Of a DNA stretch of 49,822 nucleotides, positions 1 through 7,405 are shown one piece after another. Each line of letters starts with the position of its first letter. Positions within the stretch are counted from its first letter, which is position 1. Where the stretch lies: the NCBI GenBank assembly GCA_945874455.1, contig CAMCHO010000007.1, forward strand, positions 1 to 49,822, in the 5' to 3' direction. The position numbers and the translations under genes were made by a program. A model generated the notes under the pieces. It saw nothing but the letters and a program-made list of their open reading frames with translations, ran no database searches and was not told the origin of the DNA. This stretch comes from Opitutus sp. GAS368 (GTDB lineage: Bacteria > Verrucomicrobiota > Verrucomicrobiia > Opitutales > Opitutaceae).

Positions 1-633
1 GAGCGGATTGACGCGTTGGTCGGGCTGCGTGCATCCGGCTATGTGGTGACGGGCGGAAAAAAAGTGCGGTTTACGATGATCGCCGCGCGACCGAACCGAC
101 TGCGGCTCGAGACGGGAGCGGAAGGGCGTTCGCTGGTGCAGGCGAGCGACGGGGTCGACGTCCCGTGGAAGTTTGACACGGGTGTGTGGCCACCGCGCTA
201 CGAGCCGATGGGAGTGACGGAAGGGCGCGTCTTTGCCAGCGACTCGGAGTTCGACGATCCGCTGGTCGCGGGGGCGGCGCGCGGTTTTGTCTGCGATTAC
301 GCGGGGGAGCTGGAGGTGGCGGGCCGGAAGGTGGTGCGGATCTTGGTGACGCGAAAACTGACGGACACCTTTTCCCTGCTCGTGGATGCGGAGACGTATT
401 TTATCGTGGCCCGCATTGAGCACCGGAACAGTGTGAGCGGGCGCAGGGTGGAGATCGTGACGCGCTACGAAGACTATCGGCCGGTCGACGGGGTGTTGGT
501 GCCGCACCAGGTCGCGGTGCTGTCAGACGGAAAGATCGTGCAGCATACCGTGATCGAAAATGTGGAGGCGAACCCGGTGGTGACGGCGGAGACATTTGTG
601 CGACCGCAGACGGTGCCGACGCAAAAACCATAG
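1..633 (+). CDS. LolA/RseB-like outer-membrane lipoprotein-sorting family protein, 5' end cut by window
   Basis: The frame is open from the first base and ends at a TAG, giving at least 210 residues; the true start lies outside the window. An internal TTG at 16 is not needed as a start. The visible part has the alternating beta-strand pattern of the LolA/MucB-RseB lipid-binding fold, with stretches such as 'LRLET', 'VVRILVTRK' and 'YFIVARIEHRN', and a late 'YEDYRPVDGVLVPHQV' strand pair typical of 'outer membrane lipoprotein-sorting protein' annotations. Such proteins are periplasmic and bind lipid or acyl groups. No signal peptide can be judged because the N-terminus is missing. Family assignment is by pattern only; the exact role is unknown. 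Confidence 0.6.
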   Translation, partial: ERIDALVGLRASGYVVTGGKKVRFTMIAARPNRLRLETGAEGRSLVQASDGVDVPWKFDTGVWPPRYEPMGVTEGRVFASDSEFDDPLVAGAARGFVCDYAGELEVAGRKVVRILVTRKLTDTFSLLVDAETYFIVARIEHRNSVSGRRVEIVTRYEDYRPVDGVLVPHQVAVLSDGKIVQHTVIENVEANPVVTAETFVRPQTVPTQKP

Positions 634-920
634 CGCCGGCGCGGGGTGATCCTGCTGGTGGGGAGCCGGAGCGCGCCCGGGCGGCTCGGGCAGAGGAGGG
701 CCGTGTGTGATGCGTGGCCGTCGGCGAGATTCAGGGCGGGAGGGCGGCTCACGCCTTTCATCACCGCGGAGAAGTCTTGAAAATCGGAGGGTGCGACGAC
801 CCTGAGCGGAGTGATGGGAGTGCGCGGACCAAAGACGGGGGCGCGCGGGCAATTCGGAGTTTCGCAATCCGGGGGTTTCGCGGCTTGCCAGTGCGGAGCG
901 CGCCGAATGGAGTCGCGGAT

Positions 921-1418
921 ATGGCTCTCTATGGATCGATGAACAACGTGCGGGCGCGGATCGCTCTACTGCCGGGTTTCGACGTCGCATGGGCGTATGC
1001 GGACGAATTGCTGCGTGCGGGTTCGCCCACGGCGGACCGGGTGCGGGCGATCGCGGTCGGGCAGCGGCAGCGGACGGAACTCGCGGGCGGGGTGTTTGTG
1101 AGTGAGGAATGCTATCGGTCAAAGGCGCGGGCGGACGGTTTTTTCGAGTCGCACCGGAAGTTTATCGACGTGCAGATCATCTTCGAAGGAGTGGAGCTGA
1201 TGGAAGTAGCGGAGCTGGCGACGATGACCACGCGGCAAGCGTACAACCCCGAGCGGGATTTGATCACGTACGAGGATAATCTGGATGCCTCGTGGCTGCG
1301 GGTGTTTCCCGGGCAGGCCGCGGTTTTTTTCCCGACGGATGTGCACATGCCGCAGTTGGCGGTGCGCGAGCCCGGCGGCGTGGTGCGCAAGTGTGTGATT
1401 AAGGTCCCCGTAGTCTGA
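921..1418 (+). CDS. YhcH/YjgK/YiaL (EbgC-like) family protein
   Basis: The 165-residue product matches the usual length (about 150) of the YhcH/YjgK/YiaL cupin-like family, which includes the EbgC subunit and proteins of sialic-acid and other sugar catabolism. Supporting stretches are 'ESHRKFIDVQIIFEG', 'YNPERDLITYED' and the C-terminal 'FFPTDVHMPQLA...RKCVIKVPV', where the family's conserved His and Lys residues lie. Start ATG 921 is chosen because it begins the conserved domain and follows a GGAG at 909-912, one of the few Shine-Dalgarno-like sites in the window; the frame stays open to 714 without homology. Cytoplasmic. The upstream 287 bases (634-920) hold no recognisable gene. The substrate cannot be deduced. 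Confidence 0.85.
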   Translation: MALYGSMNNVRARIALLPGFDVAWAYADELLRAGSPTADRVRAIAVGQRQRTELAGGVFVSEECYRSKARADGFFESHRKFIDVQIIFEGVELMEVAELATMTTRQAYNPERDLITYEDNLDASWLRVFPGQAAVFFPTDVHMPQLAVREPGGVVRKCVIKVPVV

Positions 1419-1468
1419 GGTGCTGAGCTTCGCGTGGTGGTGGCAGACCGCCGCAGCCCATCAAGCGG

Positions 1469-2350
1469 ATGAACTACCGACACCATTTTCACGCCGGAAA
1501 TTTTGCGGATGTGATGAAGCACGCGCTGCTGATGCGGCTCGTGCGGGCCATGCAGAAAAAGGAAAAAGGGTTTCTCTACCTCGATACGCACGCGGGGCGG
1601 GGCGGTTATGATCTTACGACGGCGGCCACCGGCGACTCGCTCGCGCGGCAACCGGAATGGCCGGATGGCGTCGGGCGCCTGGTGGGCCGCGCAGATCTAC
1701 CGGAGTCAGTGGCGGACTATCTGGCGGTGGCCCGGAGGTTTGATGCGAGCCAGCGCGCGGGGGCGGACACGAACGACCACGGGGCGCTGAAATTTTATCC
1801 GGGCTCGCCGTGGTTCGTGCGGGAGCTGGCCCGACCGCAAGATCGCCTCGCGCTGTGCGAGCGGCAGCCGGACGAGTGCGCGGCGCTACGGGAGGCGTTT
1901 CAGTTTTCACCAAGCACGAAGGTGCAGGAAATGGACGGCTACGTGGCGGTCCGTGCGCTGCTGCCGCCGCCTGAGCGACGCGCGCTGGTGTTGATCGATC
2001 CGCCGTTTGAGGCGCAGAACGAGTTTGCGCAGGTCGCGCGAGCGCTGAGCGAAGGATTGCGCCGGTTTCCCAGCGCGGTGTTGGCGGTGTGGTATCCGCT
2101 GACGGAGCGGGCGCGGGTGGAGGATTTTTTTGCGGACCTGCGGGCATTGCGTCCGCCGCCGACGCTCGCGGCGGAGCTCATGATCGCGGGTGACGGCAGC
2201 ACGCTGAAACTGAAGGGATGCGGACTCGTGGTGGTTAACCCGCCGTGGCAATTTGAGCGCGAAGCCGAGCCCATGCTGAGTTTTTTGAGTGAGGCGCTGG
2301 CGCAGGCACCGGGCGGCGGCGGGCGCGTGACGTGGCTGGTGGGCGAGTGA
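1469..2350 (+). CDS. rlmJ: 23S rRNA (adenine2030-N6)-methyltransferase RlmJ
   Basis: The product of 293 residues begins 'MNYRHHFHAGNFADVMKH', the hallmark N-terminus of RlmJ (formerly YhiR/ComJ), which N6-methylates A2030 of 23S rRNA using S-adenosylmethionine. An S-adenosylmethionine site is visible at 'YLDTHAGRGGYDL' (about residues 37-49), and the catalytic motif 'LIDPPFE' (Asp-Pro-Pro-Phe) lies near residue 176. Length is close to the 280 residues of the Escherichia coli enzyme. The gene is a single unit converging with the minus-strand gene ending at 2413. No Shine-Dalgarno sequence precedes the ATG. Confidence 0.95.
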   Translation: MNYRHHFHAGNFADVMKHALLMRLVRAMQKKEKGFLYLDTHAGRGGYDLTTAATGDSLARQPEWPDGVGRLVGRADLPESVADYLAVARRFDASQRAGADTNDHGALKFYPGSPWFVRELARPQDRLALCERQPDECAALREAFQFSPSTKVQEMDGYVAVRALLPPPERRALVLIDPPFEAQNEFAQVARALSEGLRRFPSAVLAVWYPLTERARVEDFFADLRALRPPPTLAAELMIAGDGSTLKLKGCGLVVVNPPWQFEREAEPMLSFLSEALAQAPGGGGRVTWLVGE

Positions 2351-2412
2351 GAACGCGCGGTTCGGTGGGTGCGGCGAGCCGACGCGGCGCAGTCGGAGGC
2401 AGCGGGGCGTCG

Positions 2413-2640
2413 TTACGCGAATTTTTGGCGGACGACGAGGAAGAGGACCGCGCTGGCGATGAGGTCGGTGAGGCCGACGGCGAGACGGAGCGGGAGCGGG
2501 ATACGTGTGAGGAAGGCGAGCACCACGAAGCCAGCGAAGGCGAGCACGGTCGCGAGGATGAGCATTTGTTTGCGCAGGCGAACGCGCTGGGCGGGATCAG
2601 CCGCAGGCGCGCTGGTGGGACTTGAGGAGGGATCGGGCAT
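2413..2640 (-). CDS. Small two-helix membrane protein of unknown function
   Basis: The product of 75 residues is hydrophilic and Pro/Ser/Ala-rich at the N-terminus (residues 1-24), followed by two predicted membrane helices: about 27-45 ('MLILATVLAFAGFVVLAFL') and 50-70 ('LRLAVGLTDLIASAVLFLVV'), ending in a basic 'RQKFA'. It is the last gene of a minus-strand run after glnD and the histidine kinase, with 40 bases between the kinase stop and this ATG, so it is probably cotranscribed. The frame is open upstream into the kinase gene, but those residues look like out-of-frame kinase. No family was recognised; a small inner-membrane accessory protein is the most that can be said. Confidence 0.6.
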   Translation of the reverse strand: MPDPSSSPTSAPAADPAQRVRLRKQMLILATVLAFAGFVVLAFLTRIPLPLRLAVGLTDLIASAVLFLVVRQKFA

Positions 2641-2680
2641 CGAGGGAGGTGGGTGCGGCCGATAGATCGGAGGGCTGACC

Positions 2681-4384
2681 CTATTTCGCCAAGGGGAGGA
2701 GGAGGCGCATCGTCGTGCCTGCGGGGCTCGTCGCGAGGAGCAGGATGTCGCCGTGGTGCGACAGGAGGATCCGTTTCGCAATCGCGAGGCCGAGGCCCGT
2801 GCCGTCGGGTCGGCCTGAGAGAAACGAATCGAAGATGTGTGCGCGGATGGATTCCGGAACCCCAGTGCCGGTGTCGGTGAGGTCGAGAAGCGCGAAGTGG
2901 GCGTCGTTCGGGCGGTCAGCCCTCGCGGTGAGGGTGATCGTGCCGCCGTCGGGCATGGCCTGGGTGGCGTTGATCAGCAGGTTGAGGAGGACCTGCTGGA
3001 TTTGGCCCTTGTGCGCTTCGATGAAGAGCGCGCCGGCCGGTGGTTCGAAACGGAGCGACACCTTGCTTTGCGCGAGCTTGAGCCGCACGAGCACGAGGGT
3101 ATCATCCACGATGTCGGCGAGCGACCAGCGGGAGTGCAGGCTGGTCGGGGCTTTGGCGAAACCGAGCACGCGGGTGACGATGGACTCGAGCTGATCGAGT
3201 TTTTCGCCGATGACGCGCATGTCGGTGCGGCGCGGGTCGCCCGCAGGGAAGTCGAGATCGAGGCCGCCGTGGAGGAGCTTGAGGACGGTGAGGGGATTAC
3301 GGATCTCGTGCGCGATCTCGGCGGCGAGGAGGCCGAGGGTGGTGAGGCGTTCGTTTTTTCGGAGCACATCTTCGCGTTTGAAGATACGGGCGTAGAGCCG
3401 CGCGTTTTGCAGGGCGACGGCGCCGAGGCCGGCGAGGGCGGCGCAGAGGCGCTTCTCATCGTTGTCGAAGCGATGCGGTCGATCGGTGAACACCGCGAGG
3501 ACGGCGAGCACTTCGCCCTCGAACAGCAGGGGGCTCACGAGCACGGAGCGCAGCGAGGGATCGCGGGGAACGTCCGTGAGGTCGATGAATTCGCGTGATT
3601 GAACGTCGACAAACGAAACCTGCCGTTGGGTGCGGATCGCGGCGCCCACCAGGCAGGCATTGAGGGGGTGGTGGCCACTCGGGAGCGGCGTGATGGTGCT
3701 ACTCGTCAAAGACGCACACTGCACCGAGTCCGTGGTGGCCTCGTGGAAATAGAGGGCGGCGGCGCGGGCCTGCATCATGTGGCGCGCTTCGCGAGTCAGG
3801 GAGTCGAGCAGATCCTGTTGTTCAAATTTTGTGACGAGGGATTGGCCGACGGTGACAAGGGATTCGAGTTGGCGGGCTTTATTGCGGAGGTGCCCGAGTG
3901 TCCAGAGACGTTGCATCACGCGGGCGGCCTCGGCGGCGAGGGTTTCGAGTTGGGTGAGGTCGGCGGACGTGAAACCCGAGAGATGGTCGCTCTCGAGGTC
4001 GATGACGCCGATCACGTGGTCGCCGTCTATGATGGGGGCGGCCATTTCGCAACGACATGCGGGCCGGACGGCGATGTAGCGCGGCTCTACGGAGACGTCG
4101 GGTGCGAGGAGCGAGCGATGGTTGAGCACGCACCAGCCGGTGATGCCGTGGCCGAGTTTGATGTCTGAATAACCGACCCCCGTGGGCAAGCCGGTTTGCA
4201 CTTCGGTTTCAAGGCGGGACGTATCTGGGCTGAGTAGCGCGATGGAGCCGGCGTTGGCGCGAAACGTCGCGACGAAGAGATCGAGCATCTCCCGGAGGGC
4301 GACTTGGGGATCGTCGACGCGGGAGGCGAGCGCAGCCACGCGGTAAAGAGCCGGTAGGAGGTTGGCGTCGGGCAGCACGTCCAT
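2681..4384 (-). CDS. Sensor histidine kinase with two GAF domains (GAF-GAF-HisKA-HATPase)
   Basis: About 567 residues. Two GAF sensory domains cover roughly residues 15-165 and 180-335 (for example 'GHGITGWCVLNHRSLLAPDV', 'APIIDGDHVIGVIDLES'). The HisKA H-box 'EIAHEIRNPLTVLKLL' carries the phosphorylatable His near residue 358. The ATPase has N-box 'LLNLLINATQAMPDGG', G1 'DTGTGVP' and G2 'GTGLGLAIAKRI'. There are no membrane segments, so it is a soluble NtrB-like kinase sensing a small intracellular ligand. No response regulator is adjacent. It follows glnD by 65 bases on the same strand, suggesting a role in nitrogen or energy status (inference from context). ATG 4384 is preferred; GTG 4405 is an alternative start. 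Confidence 0.88.
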   Translation of the reverse strand: MDVLPDANLLPALYRVAALASRVDDPQVALREMLDLFVATFRANAGSIALLSPDTSRLETEVQTGLPTGVGYSDIKLGHGITGWCVLNHRSLLAPDVSVEPRYIAVRPACRCEMAAPIIDGDHVIGVIDLESDHLSGFTSADLTQLETLAAEAARVMQRLWTLGHLRNKARQLESLVTVGQSLVTKFEQQDLLDSLTREARHMMQARAAALYFHEATTDSVQCASLTSSTITPLPSGHHPLNACLVGAAIRTQRQVSFVDVQSREFIDLTDVPRDPSLRSVLVSPLLFEGEVLAVLAVFTDRPHRFDNDEKRLCAALAGLGAVALQNARLYARIFKREDVLRKNERLTTLGLLAAEIAHEIRNPLTVLKLLHGGLDLDFPAGDPRRTDMRVIGEKLDQLESIVTRVLGFAKAPTSLHSRWSLADIVDDTLVLVRLKLAQSKVSLRFEPPAGALFIEAHKGQIQQVLLNLLINATQAMPDGGTITLTARADRPNDAHFALLDLTDTGTGVPESIRAHIFDSFLSGRPDGTGLGLAIAKRILLSHHGDILLLATSPAGTTMRLLLPLAK

Positions 4385-4449
4385 CGAGCGAGTCGGCCAG
4401 CGCACGCGGGGTGCGCAAGGTGCAGTTGAGGTCGCGAGCAGCGACGGGT

Positions 4450-7278
4450 TTATGTTCCGCTCGCCGGAGCCGCCGGAGCGGGCACCGGAGCAGGGGAGAT
4501 CACCTCGGTCATAGCATCGCGGAGGGCGACGAGGCGTTCGGGGCTATCGACCGGTTGGTGATTGGCACTCTCGATGTAAAACGTGTCGATCGCGACGCCG
4601 CGTTCGGTGCCGATGCGGGCGAACGTGATGTCGAAGGCGTGGTCGCAGATGATCTTGGCGAGCCGATAGAGGAGACCGATCTGATCGCGCGCCTGGATTT
4701 CCACGATGGTGCGCTGCATCGAGAGCTCATGGTAAACATCCACGGTGGGAGGAAAAGAGCTGTGCAAGGTTTCTCCGGTCGACGAGGCGAGGTAGCGCGT
4801 CGAAGCGATTTTTTTAGCCTGCGCGGCAATGTCGGGGAGCAAGTCGCGGTTGGCGACGAGCGCTTCCTCGATGGTGCGGGCGAATTTCTCCTGGGCGACG
4901 GCACTTTGCACGACGCCTCGGCCGGGTTCGACGACGTAGAAGGTGTCGATAGCGATATGGTCGGTGCGGGAAATGACCTTTGAGCCGAGGATACTCAGGC
5001 CCGCGACGCTGAAGGCGCCGGCAAGTTTGTAGAAGAGGCCGGCGCGATCCCACGTCACGACATTGACGACGGTGAGCGAGCGGTTGAGGTCGTCTTTCCA
5101 CTCAATGATCGGTTTCAACGAGCCGACGGAATCGGCGGCCGTGATCGACTGAAGCAGCCGGTTGACCATCTGAATATGCAGCGCGATCTCGGCGGAGTCC
5201 GTGTGGACGAAATAGCGGTCGGGGAGGAGGCCGAAGTGCGCGTTGATCTCGTCCGCACTGATGCCGGGGATAGTTTTCGCGATGAGTGCCTGATGGGTCA
5301 TTTTTTTCTTTTCCTGGTGGCTGGCGTCGAGTGCCGCGCCAAGTTTAAGTCGCTCAAGGGTGGAGCGGTAGAGGGTCGTGTGCAACGTGTCCTTGTAACT
5401 ATTCCATAGGTCCACGGCGGTGCCGCGGGCGTCGCAGAACGTATGGACATAAAGATGCCGCAAGCGCTCGGTGTCGCCGACAAGTTCGGCAAAGGAAGCG
5501 GAGGTCTGGGGGTCATCGACATCTCGCTTCTGCCAGAAGCGTGCCATCGCGAGATGATTTTTGATCGTGAACAGCACGAGCTCGCGGCCCTCGTTCGAAA
5601 CGCCGAAACGTTCCAGCAAGGGACCAGCGAGGCGAACGCCGCTTTCGGAATGGCCCTGGATAGCTTCGGCCTTGCCGATGTCGTGGAGCAAGAGCGTGAG
5701 ATACAGGAGCGCCGGATCGCTGCTTTCATGGAGGGCGGCGCGATACTTGAGGGTGATGGGTTCGGCCTCGGTGAAGACGCGGTCGAGTTCGCGGATCGCG
5801 CTGAGCGTATGCACATCGGCGGTGTAGCGATGGTAATACTCGTGCTGGACCAAGCAGGTGAGGCCGTCGAATTCCGGGATGAAACGGCCCAGCACCCCCA
5901 GCTCGTGCATCTGGGAGAGGGCGGGATGGACCGCGCCCACTTCGGAGAGGATAGCACGGAAACAGATGCCGGCGTCGGCCGAACGCGCGACCTCGGGTGT
6001 CAGGCGGGGGAGCTCGGCGCGGACGAGCTGCGCGAGATGAAAATCGAGCGTGGCGTCGAGTTGCTGGCTGTGGCGAAACACCCGGAGGAGGCGCACGGGA
6101 TCCGTGCTGAAGACATCGGGATTCTCCGCGGCGAGTTCCCGTCCGCGGAGGACGAAACCATCAAGGCGTTTGGAACGGGTGAAACGCGTCGCGCGGAGCC
6201 GTTCGCGAAAGGACCCGCCGCCCTCGCCGTTGGCACCGCCGCGGCCGATGCTCAGCGCGAGCCGATCCTCGACGAGCTTCGACACGCGGAACACCGTCTG
6301 CGCCGCGCGGTAATAATCCTGCATGAAGTGCTCCACCCGGGGCAGCATTTCGACCTCGGTGTAACCGAGGTTTTGCGCGATGCGCGGCTGAAGATCGAGA
6401 TTCATGACATCCGTCGCGCGGCTGCTCATGAAATGGAGGTCGTTGCGGACCCGCAGGAGAAAGTCGTAGCCCCGGTGGAATGCGGCGAGGTCCTCGGCGC
6501 GCAGGTAGTTTTGCGCGGCGAGCTCGTCGAGGGAAGTGATGCCCAGCTTCACGCGGGCCATCCACACGGCGTTCTGGTAGTCGCGGAGGCCGCCGACGCC
6601 ATTCTTGATGTCGGGCTCCTGATTGAAAACGGTGTTGGCGAATTTCGCTCGGCGGCTCGTCTGGTCGTCCAGTCGCGCGGCGATGTAGCCCTTGGGGTCT
6701 TCGCTGACGTAGTAGCTGCGGTAGGCCTGCGAAAACGTATCGTAGAGTTTCGGTGAGCCGGCGATGAGGCGCGCTTCGAGGAGGGCGGTCTTCGATTGGA
6801 TTTCCCGGCGGGCTTCGTCGAAGGCCTCGTCGATCGTGCGGGTGGAGTGGCCGACTTTCAGCCCGCAATCCCAGAGAATGTAGAGGATTTCATTGGTGAT
6901 ATGTGTCTGGAGGGGCTTGGCGGCGGCCGGCTTCGTCTTCGTTGGGAAGAGAAACATCACGTCGATATCGCTGAGGGGGTTGAGCTCGCCGCGTCCGTAG
7001 CCACCGAGTGCTACGAGGGCCACGGGGGCAGGCAAGGGGCCGACGTTGCGCGTGTAGGTCTCAATGGCGTGGTCGAAAAGGTGCGTGAGCAGGGCGTCGA
7101 TCAGTGCCGCGCGATGGTGGGTCGTGGCGAGGCCGGTGGCCCCGGCCTCGTGTCGGGCGCGCAGGGCGGCGGTTTCGACCTTTAGGAATTCCTTACAGGC
7201 GGCCAGTCGCGCCGGGACGGGCACTTCGCCGCTGAAGCGGAGCCGGTCGGTGGCGGGTGGCGGCGGGAGTGCAGGCAT
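4450..7278 (-). CDS. glnD: [Protein-PII] uridylyltransferase/uridylyl-removing enzyme GlnD
   Basis: GlnD adds and removes UMP on the PII signal protein in response to glutamine. The product (942 residues from ATG 7278; family about 850-900) has the nucleotidyltransferase motif 'GGYGRGELNPLSDIDVMFL' near residue 91 with the catalytic Asp pair. It is followed by the GlnE/GlnD linker region, an HD phosphohydrolase domain with 'LLLHDIGKAE' near residue 530, and two C-terminal ACT domains ('VVTWDRAGLFYKLAG' about 730 and 'IQARDQIGLLYRLA' about 850) that sense glutamine. In-frame ATGs at 7314 and 7329 would add residues without homology. It is divergent from valS and upstream of the kinase gene. 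No PII gene is present here. Confidence 0.95.
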   Translation of the reverse strand: MPALPPPPATDRLRFSGEVPVPARLAACKEFLKVETAALRARHEAGATGLATTHHRAALIDALLTHLFDHAIETYTRNVGPLPAPVALVALGGYGRGELNPLSDIDVMFLFPTKTKPAAAKPLQTHITNEILYILWDCGLKVGHSTRTIDEAFDEARREIQSKTALLEARLIAGSPKLYDTFSQAYRSYYVSEDPKGYIAARLDDQTSRRAKFANTVFNQEPDIKNGVGGLRDYQNAVWMARVKLGITSLDELAAQNYLRAEDLAAFHRGYDFLLRVRNDLHFMSSRATDVMNLDLQPRIAQNLGYTEVEMLPRVEHFMQDYYRAAQTVFRVSKLVEDRLALSIGRGGANGEGGGSFRERLRATRFTRSKRLDGFVLRGRELAAENPDVFSTDPVRLLRVFRHSQQLDATLDFHLAQLVRAELPRLTPEVARSADAGICFRAILSEVGAVHPALSQMHELGVLGRFIPEFDGLTCLVQHEYYHRYTADVHTLSAIRELDRVFTEAEPITLKYRAALHESSDPALLYLTLLLHDIGKAEAIQGHSESGVRLAGPLLERFGVSNEGRELVLFTIKNHLAMARFWQKRDVDDPQTSASFAELVGDTERLRHLYVHTFCDARGTAVDLWNSYKDTLHTTLYRSTLERLKLGAALDASHQEKKKMTHQALIAKTIPGISADEINAHFGLLPDRYFVHTDSAEIALHIQMVNRLLQSITAADSVGSLKPIIEWKDDLNRSLTVVNVVTWDRAGLFYKLAGAFSVAGLSILGSKVISRTDHIAIDTFYVVEPGRGVVQSAVAQEKFARTIEEALVANRDLLPDIAAQAKKIASTRYLASSTGETLHSSFPPTVDVYHELSMQRTIVEIQARDQIGLLYRLAKIICDHAFDITFARIGTERGVAIDTFYIESANHQPVDSPERLVALRDAMTEVISPAPVPAPAAPASGT

Positions 7279-7405
7279 GAGGGAAGCGGGAAATAAGCAA
7301 TAACTGGCAACCATTAGGCAATCTCCCAATCACGGTGCCGCACGCCGCGCTTGCATCGCTCCCAGGCCCACGGTTTTCTCGTGGGTTCCTAATCTGAACC
7401 GACCT
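7279..7405. promoter_or_regulatory. Divergent glnD/valS intergenic region
   Basis: These 127 bases separate the start codons of glnD (minus) and valS (plus), so both promoters should lie here. A small hairpin (arms 7367-7372 and 7380-7385, seven-base loop) sits in the likely valS leader. No convincing -35/-10 pair, T-box motif or terminator was found. A pyrimidine run rather than a Shine-Dalgarno sequence precedes the glnD ATG. Confidence 0.4.

Noticed and set aside
5443-6756. 437-codon plus-strand frame inside glnD
   Set aside because: Antisense to conserved GlnD domains; a by-product of codon bias.
7330-7405. Possible T-box or other leader riboswitch before valS
   Set aside because: Only one short hairpin is present; no specifier loop or antiterminator bases, and the region is too short.
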